Positions 10,530 through 18,701 of a DNA stretch of 64,000 nucleotides are shown in pieces. Each line of letters begins with the position of its first letter. The stretch's first letter is position 1. This DNA comes from Altererythrobacter sp. GTDB lineage: Bacteria > Pseudomonadota > Alphaproteobacteria > Sphingomonadales > Sphingomonadaceae. The stretch is taken from contig JALRKY010000029.1 in assembly GCA_023260985.1 (NCBI GenBank), positions 1-64,000 on the forward strand. The letters run 5' to 3'. The position numbers and the translations under genes were made by a program. Below the pieces are notes generated by a model that did not search any database, was not told the origin of the DNA, and saw only the letters and a program-made list of their open reading frames with translations.

Positions 10530-10847
10530 ATGCCCAAGCTGACCGTCGTCAACCGTGCCGGGGAAGAATCGACCATCGATGTCGAAGCCGGCCTGACCGT
10601 GATGGAAGCGATCCGCGACAATGGCTTTGATGAGCTGTTGGCGCTTTGCGGCGGGTGCTGCTCCTGCGCGACCTGTCATATCCTGGTCGACCCGGGCTTC
10701 ATGGGCAAGCTGCCGCAGATGAGCGAAGATGAGGACGATCTGCTCGAAAGCTCTGATCATCGCGGCGCAACTTCGCGCCTCGCATGCCAGATCGCCTTCA
10801 CGACCGATCTCGACGGGCTCAAGGTAACTATCGCCCCTGAAGATTGA
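10530..10847 (+). CDS. 2Fe-2S ferredoxin, adrenodoxin type
   Basis: Small electron carrier of 105 residues. The cluster cysteines are in [11 protein letters not shown] (C-x5-C-x2-C) and in RLACQIAF. The extra cysteine in the first loop is common in this subfamily. Acidic patches ([14 protein letters not shown]) match partner-binding helices of adrenodoxin/putidaredoxin-like ferredoxins, which serve P450s or Fe-S assembly. The start has AGGAAGG upstream. It is divergent from the glycosylase gene, and cysK follows 42 bp downstream. No P450 or reductase gene is nearby. Confidence 0.92.
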   Translation: MPKLTVVNRAGEESTIDVEAGLTVMEAIRDNGFDELLALCGGCCSCATCHILVDPGFMGKLPQMSEDEDDLLESSDHRGATSRLACQIAFTTDLDGLKVTIAPED

Positions 10848-10889
10848 AGTTGATTGCGGCGGGCCCCGCTAGGCCCTAATTCTTCCCGC

Positions 10890-11903
10890 ATGAACATTAT
10901 AAAGCCATTCGGCTCGTCGCTCGACCTGATCGGCAATACGCCGCTTGCCCTGCTCAAGGGGCCTAGCGAAGCGGCGGGTTGCGAGATCTGGGGGAAGTGC
11001 GAATTTACCAACCCTGGCTCCTCGGTTAAGGACCGGGCCGCGCTCTACATCATCCGCGATGCCGAAGCGCGCGGCGAACTCAAGCCCGGCGGCACCGTGG
11101 TCGAAGGGACTGCGGGCAATACCGGTATCGGCATCGCGTTGGTCGCAAATGCGCGCGGTTACAAGACCGTGATCGTGATACCCGACAACCAGTCTCAAGA
11201 AAAGATAGACACGCTGCGCGCGCTTGGCGCGGAACTGGTGCTCGTGCCGCCGACCAAGTTCGCCGACCCCAACCATTTCGTGCACACTTCGCGCCGGCTG
11301 GCCGAGGAGACCGCCGGGGCGGTGTGGGCCAACCAGTTCGACAATATCGCCAACCGCAAGGCGCATATCGAGGGGACCGCACCCGAGCTGTGGGAGCAGC
11401 TTGAAAGCCGGATTGATGGCTTCACCTGCGCAGCGGGCACGGGAGGGACGATTGCGGGCGTAGGCATGGGCCTCAAGGCGTTCGACGAAAATGTGCGGAT
11501 CGCGCTGACCGATCCGCACGGCGCCGCGCTCTACAACTATTTCGCATGTGGCGAACTGAAGGCCGAAGGTTCCTCGGTCGCAGAAGGGATCGGGCAGGGT
11601 CGGATCACGGCCAATCTCGAAGGCGCGCCAATCGATATGCAATATCGCATTTCCGACGAGGAAGGGCTGCATTGGGTCGGAAGGCTGCTGCGCGAGGAGG
11701 GGCTCTGCCTCGGCCTCAGTTCAGGGATCAACGTTGCCGGCGCGATTGAGCTGGGCAAACAGCTGGTGGCCGAAGGGCGCAAGGACGTGCGGGTCGCGAC
11801 AATCCTGTGCGATACGGGTTTCCGTTATCTTTCGACGCTGTACAATGCCGATTGGCTCCGTTCGAAGGGTTTGCCGGTGTTCGAATGGCTCGAGCGAGAT
11901 TGA
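10890..11903 (+). CDS. cysK: Cysteine synthase A (O-acetylserine sulfhydrylase)
   Basis: PLP enzyme forming cysteine from O-acetylserine and sulfide. The PLP lysine is in NPGSSVKDRAAL; the phosphate-binding loop is EGTAGNTGIGIAL; AAGTGGTIAGVG is the second PLP loop. At 337 residues it is slightly longer than the 305-320 residue enterobacterial enzyme. The track starts 12 codons earlier at a non-ATG codon; the ATG giving MNIIKPFGSSLDLIGNTPL is preferred. It complements the sulfate-reduction and sulfurtransferase genes found at 43-50 kb. Confidence 0.93.
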   Translation: MNIIKPFGSSLDLIGNTPLALLKGPSEAAGCEIWGKCEFTNPGSSVKDRAALYIIRDAEARGELKPGGTVVEGTAGNTGIGIALVANARGYKTVIVIPDNQSQEKIDTLRALGAELVLVPPTKFADPNHFVHTSRRLAEETAGAVWANQFDNIANRKAHIEGTAPELWEQLESRIDGFTCAAGTGGTIAGVGMGLKAFDENVRIALTDPHGAALYNYFACGELKAEGSSVAEGIGQGRITANLEGAPIDMQYRISDEEGLHWVGRLLREEGLCLGLSSGINVAGAIELGKQLVAEGRKDVRVATILCDTGFRYLSTLYNADWLRSKGLPVFEWLERD

Positions 11904-11954
11904 CTGGCGACGCCCAGGCTCTAGCCTGACCATGCGATAGCGAAAGGCGATCTT

Positions 11955-12323
11955 GTGAAACTGCCCAAACTGCGCGGACCGAGCGAACCGCAGATGCCCG
12001 ATGAAGGCGTCGCGGGCGGCGGTGCCTCCTCTGGAGGGAACCGTTCCCAGGCAGTGCAGCGCCTGCAGGTAGGGCTCTCGGGCCTTGCCGCCATGATCCT
12101 GCTGGTCGGTCTCGCCAACATCATCCAGGATCGTGCGCGGGTGGCTGACGAGATGGCTGTTCCCGAAGCAGCGTCTACGATTGCGCCTGCCGGGCCACTG
12201 CCGATAAGCGATCCGCTCGCCGATGCCGGGGTCGTGCCGGACATGCCGGCAGAACCATCTCCAAGTCAGAGCGCGGCGATCGTTCCGGAGCAGGGCAATG
12301 GCGCAGGCCGCCAAACGCCTTAA
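11955..12323 (+). CDS. Hypothetical single-span membrane protein
   Basis: A 122-residue protein of unknown function. Residues about 1-35 are polar, with a Gly/Ser-rich patch. Residues about 36-56 (LQVGLSGLAAMILLVGLANII) form one membrane helix. The tail is rich in proline and alanine and probably periplasmic. It starts at GTG with AAAGGCG upstream. Its last 26 bases overlap the first codons of the broken gene that follows, so the two were probably translationally coupled. No family was recognised. Confidence 0.6.
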   Translation: MKLPKLRGPSEPQMPDEGVAGGGASSGGNRSQAVQRLQVGLSGLAAMILLVGLANIIQDRARVADEMAVPEAASTIAPAGPLPISDPLADAGVVPDMPAEPSPSQSAAIVPEQGNGAGRQTP

Positions 12324-13097
12324 GCTCGCGCTTGTTGCGTTGCTGCTGGCGCTTGGCATCGCTGCCGGGCTGTGGGCATGGCAGCAGCTTTCCCAACCGG
12401 TCGACCGCAAGCCGCTCGGCGTGATGAGCAGCCTACCCATCTATTGGGCTGAAGGGGCCTGACGATGGTGATCGAGGGCGGAGGACAGGCGCCCTGGGTT
12501 CGGAGCGCGCTTGAGTAACGTTACCAACTGTCGCCGCTCGATACGCTGGCAGCCGCGCCTGACGGGGAGGGCGGGCAGATCGACCCGCTTGCCGGGCTCG
12601 ATCGGCTCCTGATCGCCCAGCCGCGCGGGCTCAGCCCCGCAGACAATGCCGCGCTCGACCAGTGGGTGCGCGGCGGCGGACGGCTGCTTTTCCTGCTCGA
12701 TCCGATGCTGACCGGGCGATACGCTGTGCCGCTTGGCGATCCGAGCCATCCGGTGGCGATGGGACTCATACCGCCGGTCATGGTGCGCTGGGGTCTGGCG
12801 ATGCAGTTCAACGAAGCCCAGTCATTGGAGGTTCGCTGCGAAAGCTATGGCAGCGGTTCCATTCCAGTGCTGCTGGCAGGCGAAATGCTTCTGGCGGATC
12901 CCGATCCGGAGGCAAGCGAAGAGGAACTGGCGGCGCGCGGCGATTGCCGAATCCTGGGCAGCGGGATCGCTGCGCAGTGCGATGTGGGGAAGGGACGAGT
13001 GACCCTCGTTGCCGATGCCGCATTGCTCGAATTTTCGGATCCGCCGGGCAAAGCGCCGGACCAGCTGCTCGAACTGGCCGAATTCGCCATCGATTAG
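12298..13097 (+). pseudogene. Broken DUF4350-like membrane-anchored protein gene
   Basis: Three consecutive pieces look like one former gene of about 265 codons. Piece one (MAQAAKRLKLALVALLLALG to LPIYWAEGA) is an N-terminal anchor and the start of the domain. It ends at TGA (12460-12462). The next piece reads in another frame (MVIEGGGQAPWVRSALE) to an in-frame TAA at 12516-12518, after which the same frame continues RYQLSPLDTLAAAPD to LELAEFAID. Both lesions interrupt what would be continuous family sequence, including the typical GLDRLLIAQPRGLSPADN and WVRGGGRLLFLLDPML. The TAA stands where CAA (Gln) would fit. Sequencing error could explain the frameshift near GGGG, but less easily the stop. 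Family assignment is from recall of intact sphingomonad relatives. Confidence 0.72.
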
Positions 13098-13123
13098 AGA
13101 CGGTTGCGCCGCATTCCGGGCGC

Positions 13124-13182
13124 GACTCATGACAATCGGGGCAATCGCGGGAAGCCTATCGCGCTTGCGACTCGCGAGTCGC
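13124..13182. promoter_or_regulatory. Cluster of three GANTC sites in the dcw promoter region
   Basis: The perfect 16-bp palindrome GCGACTCGCGAGTCGC (13167-13182) contains two GANTC motifs; a third, GACTC, lies at 13124-13128. GANTC is the CcrM methylation site of Alphaproteobacteria, and methylation together with GcrA controls division genes in Caulobacter. Placement upstream of mraZ fits cell-cycle control of the dcw cluster; that role here is inference. Confidence 0.45.
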
Positions 13183-13280
13183 GAAATCGACAGAAAAACA
13201 GGGGATTGCACGTAGGACTTGCCGCATCTGAATAAGAGTAGGCTGAAAAATACGAGAAATTATTCAAAGATAAATCAATT

Positions 13281-13320
13281 ATTTACCACTTTATCCCGTA
13301 AATTCCCGTAAAAATCCCTT
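13281..13320. promoter_or_regulatory. Probable MraZ operator: phased TCCC boxes
   Basis: An AT-rich run contains TTATCCCGTA, AATTCCCGTA and AAAATCCCTT back to back, preceded by ATTTACCACT. The TCCC cores (GGGA on the other strand) recur every 10-11 bp, one per helical turn. MraZ is known to bind arrays of TGGG-type repeats phased at about 10 bp upstream of its own gene. The array ends about 165 bp before the mraZ start. Confidence 0.6.
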
Positions 13321-13398
13321 TCATCCCCATGCTACCCGCGATATTACCAAGGCCCATCGGACACAGAGTTTCGTTCGGCGCCTCCCTCTCGGAGTGCG

Positions 13399-13426
13399 CA
13401 CCGCCTGCACTCGCGTGCAGGCGGTG
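13399..13426 (+). other. Strong hairpin in the mraZ leader
   Basis: A perfect 12-bp stem, CACCGCCTGCAC against GTGCAGGCGGTG, closes a TCGC tetraloop in the transcript leader about 60 nt before the mraZ start. No T-run follows, so it is not a standard intrinsic terminator. It may stabilise the mRNA or act in attenuation. Confidence 0.5.
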
Positions 13427-13485
13427 GCGGCGAAGCTGTGTCCGTGGGGCAAAGGGGCCTCGGGGAACAGGGCGGAGGGGTACAA

Positions 13486-13983
13486 GTGTCTTTCGGAGGA
13501 TATAGTGGACAGGCTTATTCGCCTTCGGGCGACAAGGGCCGTTTTGTCCTGCCTCCCAGCTTCCGCAAGGCGGTTAAGGAATCGTCTGACGGCCGCATCC
13601 TCTGCCTCGACAAGCACGATCGCTGGAATTGCCTCGTCGGCTTCGGCCTGTCGCGCAATGACGAACTCGAAGCCCAGCTCGATCGCGAGGAAGACCGCGC
13701 GCTGCGGCTCGGTCGCGACTTCGACCGCGACCTTCGCGCCACCCAGCTGTTTGGATTTGCCCAGGTGCCGTTCGATGACAGCGGGCGCTTCATTATGCCC
13801 GAGCACCTGCGAAGCCTTGGCCGTGTGGAAGACGGGCTCTATTTTCAGGGTGCGGGCCGCTTCTTCACGATCTGGAACCCTGTGGAACTCTCGCGCATGG
13901 GCGAGGAATGGGAAGCGGCGCAAGCCGCTTGTGCCAATCTCGTCGCCGAAGCGCAAGCCAAGGGCAAGGGGGGCGGCAAATGA
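13486..13983 (+). CDS. mraZ: Transcriptional regulator / division protein MraZ
   Basis: AbrB-like DNA-binding protein that autoregulates the dcw operon. Two MraZ repeats are visible: [23 protein letters not shown] near the N-terminus and [22 protein letters not shown] at about residue 85. The product is 165 residues with a Lys/Gly-rich tail. The track starts earlier, but a GGAGGGG box 5 bp before this GTG and the sharp start of homology (VSFGGYSGQ) fix the start. The stop overlaps the rsmH ATG (ATGA). It is the first gene of the dcw cluster. Confidence 0.93.
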   Translation: MSFGGYSGQAYSPSGDKGRFVLPPSFRKAVKESSDGRILCLDKHDRWNCLVGFGLSRNDELEAQLDREEDRALRLGRDFDRDLRATQLFGFAQVPFDDSGRFIMPEHLRSLGRVEDGLYFQGAGRFFTIWNPVELSRMGEEWEAAQAACANLVAEAQAKGKGGGK

Positions 13984-14939
13984 GCCCCGCCGCCCCAGCA
14001 AGCGACGCCCCCCATATCCCCGTTCTTCTCGATGAAGTAATCGCTGCGCTCGACCCGCGGCCCGGCGATGTCATCGTAGATGCCACTTTCGGTGCGGGTG
14101 GATACACCCGCGCGCTGCTTGACCGCGGCGCGACCGTCCATGCCTTCGACCGCGATCCGGATGCGATCGCGCAAGGCTGCGTATGGGCCGAGGCGCGTAC
14201 TACCCCTCCGCGCCTTGTACTCCATCCGCGGCGTTTTTCGGAGATGGTGGCGGCATTGGCTGAAGCTAGCATTGCGCAGGTCGATGGCGTGGCGATGGAT
14301 ATCGGCGTCTCGTCGATGCAGCTTGACCGGCCCGAGCGCGGCTTCGCCTTTTCGGTCGATGGCCCGCTCGACATGCGGATGAGCCAGGAAGGCGAAAGCG
14401 CAGCGGATTTTCTCAATACCGCCGCGGGATCGACCATCGCCGATGTGCTTTACGAATATGGCGAAGAGCGCCAGTCGCGCCGCGTCGCTCGGGCGATCGT
14501 GGCGGCGCGCCCGCTCCAAACTACTGGCGAGCTGGCCCGCGTGGTGCGCAAGGCGCTGGGCTACAAGCCGGGCGACAAGAAGGATCCTGCCACCCGCAGT
14601 TTCCAGGCGATTCGTATCCATCTGAATGGCGAGCTCGACGAGCTTCGCACCGGGCTCAATGCGGCCGAGCACGTTCTCCGCGCTGGCGGGCGGTTAGCGG
14701 TAGTGACCTTCCACAGCCTCGAGGACCGTATCGTCAAACGTTTCCTGCGCGATGCTGCGGGCCGCAACGGCGGTTCGCGCTATTTGCCCGAGAACGATGT
14801 GACGCCGCCGATCTTCACCGAAATTTCCAAGGGCATCCGCCCCTCCGAAGCGGAAATTGTCCGCAATCCTCGAGCCCGTTCCTCAACTTTGCGCCACGCG
14901 GTGCGCAGCGACGTACCGCCGAGAAAGGAGGCCGCTTGA
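13980..14939 (+). CDS. rsmH: 16S rRNA m4C1402 methyltransferase RsmH
   Basis: SAM-dependent N4-methylation of C1402 in the ribosomal P site. [13 protein letters not shown] is the hallmark N-terminus; [15 protein letters not shown] is the SAM-binding motif; [22 protein letters not shown] is the second conserved block; [14 protein letters not shown] is near the C-terminus. The 319-residue length is normal. The start is set by the four-base overlap with mraZ; the longer track ORF reads into mraZ out of frame. Confidence 0.96.
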   Translation: MSPAAPASDAPHIPVLLDEVIAALDPRPGDVIVDATFGAGGYTRALLDRGATVHAFDRDPDAIAQGCVWAEARTTPPRLVLHPRRFSEMVAALAEASIAQVDGVAMDIGVSSMQLDRPERGFAFSVDGPLDMRMSQEGESAADFLNTAAGSTIADVLYEYGEERQSRRVARAIVAARPLQTTGELARVVRKALGYKPGDKKDPATRSFQAIRIHLNGELDELRTGLNAAEHVLRAGGRLAVVTFHSLEDRIVKRFLRDAAGRNGGSRYLPENDVTPPIFTEISKGIRPSEAEIVRNPRARSSTLRHAVRSDVPPRKEAA

Positions 14940-14941
14940 TC

Positions 14942-15478
14942 ATGTCCGGATCCCGTTTGCACCAGATCGGCTGGCTGGCTGTTCTCGCGATATGCGGCAG
15001 CCTGTTCCTCGCGCTTAGTTTCCGCGTCCATGCGGTGAAGAGCGAAGTGTTGTTGGCGGAACGCCAGATCATCGCGCTTGAGCGCGAAACGCTGATGCTT
15101 GAAACCGAGTTCGAAGCGCGCGCCAACCAGCGCCAGCTCGCAGAATGGAACGAAGTCGACTTCGGATATCAGGCGCCGCGCGCGGACCAGTTCTTCGAAA
15201 GCGAACTCCAGCTGGCCAGCCTCAGCGCTCCGTTGGGCCCTGCCGCGCCCAGCCCGATCCGGGTGGCGCGTGCCGATACCGCAACCGATGGTGCTGCGCC
15301 TTCCGTTGCCCGGCCGATGGTTTCGCCAGTCTCCGGCCGCCCGGTGACGATGGCCTCTGCCGCCATGCCCAGTGCTACTGCCACGGTGGCGGAAGCCTTT
15401 GGCGAACTGCTGGCCGAAGCCTCACCGGTTCGTAGCGCACAGGCACGCACCTTGCTGAGTGCCGAGGCGGCTGAATGA
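14942..15478 (+). CDS. ftsL: Cell division protein FtsL-like
   Basis: Bitopic divisome protein that pairs with FtsB/FtsQ and activates FtsWI. It has a short cytoplasmic N-terminus, one membrane span (residues about 7-27, LAVLAICGSLFLALSF) and a coiled coil with leucine periodicity (about 32-60). A long Ala/Pro/Ser-rich tail follows. At 178 residues it is longer than E. coli FtsL, mainly through this tail. AAGGAGG lies 10 bp before the ATG; a TTG two codons earlier, overlapping the rsmH stop, is an alternative start. Identity rests on position and topology, since FtsL diverges fast. Confidence 0.82.
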   Translation: MSGSRLHQIGWLAVLAICGSLFLALSFRVHAVKSEVLLAERQIIALERETLMLETEFEARANQRQLAEWNEVDFGYQAPRADQFFESELQLASLSAPLGPAAPSPIRVARADTATDGAAPSVARPMVSPVSGRPVTMASAAMPSATATVAEAFGELLAEASPVRSAQARTLLSAEAAE

Positions 15479-17229
15479 ACACACTAACGGCCAACGCGGC
15501 CATATCCTCGGGCAGAGTCGAACTGGTAGCATTCCGGCGCGAATCCCTCGTGCTGGCACGCTGGCGGGTACTGTGGATCGCGCTGGTCTTTGCAGCGGTC
15601 GCTGCAGCGGCGCTGCTGCGGATCGCCTATCTCGGGCTGGCCGATCACGGCACCACGCGCACTTCGCTTGAGGAAGCGCTTTTGCCGCCTCGCGGCGAAA
15701 TAACCGATCGCAACGGCGTGCCGCTTGCGCGCGCTTTTCCAGCCTATGCGCTGTGGTACAATCCCAAGGCGCTGGGCGAAAGCGGCTCGTCCCTGGTCAA
15801 GTCGCCGCAGGAAGTTGCCGCGCGCCTTGCCGCAATCTTCCCCGAGCTCGACGAGATCGACGTTGCCGAGCGGCTCGCGGTGGGCAAGGCGGGCTACCTG
15901 CGCCGCCGCGTCCTGCCTGAGGACGCGAACAAGGTGCAGGCCATCGGCGAACTGGCGCTGGAAATGCCGCGCGAGAACGACAGGCACTATCCGCAAGGCA
16001 TGCTCGCCGCGCATATCCTCGGCCATGTCACGTCTGACGGCGAGGGCAAGATCGGCATGGAGCAGGTGCTCAACGAGCGGCTGTCCAATCCGGCGACCCG
16101 CAGCACTCCCACACCGCTTTCGATCGACATCCGCGTGCAGGGCGCGCTTGAGGACGAATTGCGCCGCGGCATGCTGGCTGTCAACGCAATGGGTGCGGCA
16201 GGGATCGTGCTGGATGTCGACACGGGTGAAGTGCTTGCGCTCGCTTCGCTGCCGGAATTCGACCCCAATGCGGTGCGGAGCGAGGACCTGATCCTGAGCG
16301 ATGAAGCCCACAAGCGCGGTGAAACGCCACGGGCATTCAACCGCGTAACCAACCAAGTCTATGAGTTGGGTTCCACCTTCAAGCCCTTGACCATGGCGGC
16401 GGCGATCGATGCGGGTGTGGTGAGCGACTTCGGCAAGCAGTGGAACGCCATGCCCGTCAAGGTCGGTCGATTCACGATCAAGGACCTCCACCCGCTGGGC
16501 GCTTCGCTCAACGTACCGCAGGCGCTGATCCACTCATCCAATACTGTCACTGCCAGGGTTGCCGACGAGCTTGGACCTGAGCGCTTGCGCCGCACGATGA
16601 TGGATTTGGGCATGAACGAGCGGCCCTATATCGAGCTTCCCGCGCGCGGTTTCCCGCTGTGGCCGGGCAAGGATTGGGCACGGTTGACCAATATGACTGT
16701 CAGTTATGGCCATGGCATCGCGGTTACCCCGCTACACTTGGCCAGCGCCTATGCCGCCATGGTCAATGGCGGGATCTGGCGCCCCACCACTGTGCACAAG
16801 CTGGCGGCGCATGAGGTTCCGCGCGGCCGCCGGGTGTTCAAGGCATCGACCTCGTCGCGCATGCGACAGTTGCTGCGCATGATCACGCTTTACGGAACCG
16901 GCCGCAAGGCTGACGCGCCGGGCTTCCGCGTGGGCGGCAAGACCGGATCGGCAGAAAAGCCGGGAGCTGGCGGCTACAATCGCTCATCGCTGGTTTCCAC
17001 CTTTGCCGCTGTCTTCCCGATGGACCGCCCGCGCTATGTCGTGGTGGCGATGCTTGACGAACCGCGCGGCACGATCGCCAGCTCGTTCCAGCGCACCGCA
17101 GGCTACACGGCCGCTCCGATCGTGGGCAAACTCGTGCCGCGGATCGGACCCCTTCTGGGTGTGCGCCCCGATACCAGCCGCGACGTTGATCTGACCGATC
17201 TCCAGGCGCTCGTGCCGGAGAAGGAATAA
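15475..17229 (+). CDS. ftsI: Peptidoglycan D,D-transpeptidase FtsI (PBP3)
   Basis: Septal class B penicillin-binding protein that crosslinks peptidoglycan with FtsW. One N-terminal anchor (about residues 28-50) is followed by a pedestal domain and the transpeptidase domain. The active-site serine is in GSTFKP (SxxK), the second motif is SSN in IHSSNTV, and the third is KTGS in GGKTGSAEKPG. It is 584 residues. The start overlaps ftsL by four bases and the stop overlaps the murE start by one base (TAATG). Confidence 0.97.
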   Translation: MNTLTANAAISSGRVELVAFRRESLVLARWRVLWIALVFAAVAAAALLRIAYLGLADHGTTRTSLEEALLPPRGEITDRNGVPLARAFPAYALWYNPKALGESGSSLVKSPQEVAARLAAIFPELDEIDVAERLAVGKAGYLRRRVLPEDANKVQAIGELALEMPRENDRHYPQGMLAAHILGHVTSDGEGKIGMEQVLNERLSNPATRSTPTPLSIDIRVQGALEDELRRGMLAVNAMGAAGIVLDVDTGEVLALASLPEFDPNAVRSEDLILSDEAHKRGETPRAFNRVTNQVYELGSTFKPLTMAAAIDAGVVSDFGKQWNAMPVKVGRFTIKDLHPLGASLNVPQALIHSSNTVTARVADELGPERLRRTMMDLGMNERPYIELPARGFPLWPGKDWARLTNMTVSYGHGIAVTPLHLASAYAAMVNGGIWRPTTVHKLAAHEVPRGRRVFKASTSSRMRQLLRMITLYGTGRKADAPGFRVGGKTGSAEKPGAGGYNRSSLVSTFAAVFPMDRPRYVVVAMLDEPRGTIASSFQRTAGYTAAPIVGKLVPRIGPLLGVRPDTSRDVDLTDLQALVPEKE

Positions 17230-18701
17230 TGAAGCTTGCGAGTTTGGCGGCAACTTCGGGAATTGCTCTCGCCGAAGCAGGTGATGCCGAAGTGACCGGC
17301 TTCGCGATCGATCATCGCAAGGTTGCGCCGGGCACTGTGTTCGGTGCCTTTCGCGGGGCGCGGGTGAACGGAGAGGACTTTACCCCGGCGGCGGTCGAGG
17401 CCGGGGCGGTGGCGGTGGTCGCACGACCTGAAGCCCCGGTTAAAGGCGCGGTCCATATTGCCGATGCCGAACCGCGCCGAGCCTTTGCGCGGCTGGCGGC
17501 AGCTTTTTTCACCCCGGTGCCGCGAGTGATCGTAGCGGTAACCGGCACCAATGGCAAAACCTCGATCGTCGAGATGACCCGCCAGCTGTGGCGCATGGGC
17601 GGCGAACACTCGGCCAGCATCGGTACCCTGGGGGTGACGACGTCTGACGAGAGCATTTCGACTGGCTTCACCACGCCGGATATCGTCACCTTCCTTAGCA
17701 ATATGAGCGGGTTGGCATGCGAAGGCGTGACCCATGTCGCTTATGAGGCTTCGAGCCATGGGCTCGATCAGTTCCGCAACGAAGGGGTGCCGGTTGCTGC
17801 GGGCGCCTTCACCAATTTCACCCGTGATCACCTCGACTACCATGGTACGATGGAGGCCTATTTCGCTGCGAAGATGCGGCTTTTCGATGAGGTGCTACAG
17901 CCCGGGTCCGCTGCGGTAATCTGGCATGGCGAGGACGATAGCGAGTGGACTCGCCGGGCCATCGAGCATGCGCATAAAAGGTCGCTGCACGTGCTCACGG
18001 TGGGCGAGCAGGGCGAATTTATCCGCCTCCTCGCCCGTACGCCGACCCAGCTCGGCCAGACGCTGGATATCGAACACGAAGGTGCGCGGCACAACATCAA
18101 TCTGCCGCTGATCGGTGCCTACCAGGTGGCCAACGCGCTGGTCTCTTGCGGACTGGCGATTGCGACCGGCAGTCCCGCTGGCCAGGTTCTGGATTCAGCG
18201 AACCGTTTGCAGCCGGTGCGCGGACGGTTGGAGCGGGCGGCGATAACCGCCAAAGGCGCGCCGATCTATGTCGACTATGCACATACGCCCGATGCGATGG
18301 AGGCCGCTATTGCGGCGTTGCGCCCCCACGTCGAAGGCCGATTGATCACTGTATTCGGTGCGGGCGGCGACCGCGACAAGGGCAAGCGTGCGCCGATGGG
18401 TGCAGCGGCCGCTGCCGGTAGCGACGTGGTGATCGTGACCGACGACAACCCGCGCGGCGAAGAACCCTCGTCGATCCGGGCATCCGTTCTTGCGGAAGCG
18501 CCCGATGCCATCGAGATTGGCGACCGGCGTACCGCGATCGCTGAAGCGATCCGCATGGCAGGCGCGCAGGACATTGTGCTGGTGGCAGGCAAAGGTCACG
18601 AGCAGGGACAGATAATCGGGTCAGGAGAGTCTATGCGGATATTGCCGTTCGACGACGTGCAGGTGGCGCGCGAGTGCGCCGGGGTGGAGGTGACGCAATG
18701 A
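17229..18701 (+). CDS. murE: UDP-MurNAc-dipeptide: meso-diaminopimelate ligase
   Basis: Adds the third stem-peptide residue in the cytoplasmic stage of peptidoglycan synthesis. The ATP loop is VTGTNGKTSIVEM at about residue 105. The C-terminal motif DNPRGEEP specifies meso-diaminopimelate rather than lysine. VDYAHTPDAMEAA and GKGHEQGQ are further Mur ligase landmarks. The 490-residue length is normal. It is coupled to both neighbours by start/stop overlaps. Confidence 0.97.
   Translation: MKLASLAATSGIALAEAGDAEVTGFAIDHRKVAPGTVFGAFRGARVNGEDFTPAAVEAGAVAVVARPEAPVKGAVHIADAEPRRAFARLAAAFFTPVPRVIVAVTGTNGKTSIVEMTRQLWRMGGEHSASIGTLGVTTSDESISTGFTTPDIVTFLSNMSGLACEGVTHVAYEASSHGLDQFRNEGVPVAAGAFTNFTRDHLDYHGTMEAYFAAKMRLFDEVLQPGSAAVIWHGEDDSEWTRRAIEHAHKRSLHVLTVGEQGEFIRLLARTPTQLGQTLDIEHEGARHNINLPLIGAYQVANALVSCGLAIATGSPAGQVLDSANRLQPVRGRLERAAITAKGAPIYVDYAHTPDAMEAAIAALRPHVEGRLITVFGAGGDRDKGKRAPMGAAAAAGSDVVIVTDDNPRGEEPSSIRASVLAEAPDAIEIGDRRTAIAEAIRMAGAQDIVLVAGKGHEQGQIIGSGESMRILPFDDVQVARECAGVEVTQ

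Noticed and set aside
15484-16533. 349-codon minus-strand ORF opposite ftsI
   Set aside because: Complement of a well-supported penicillin-binding protein; no independent evidence.
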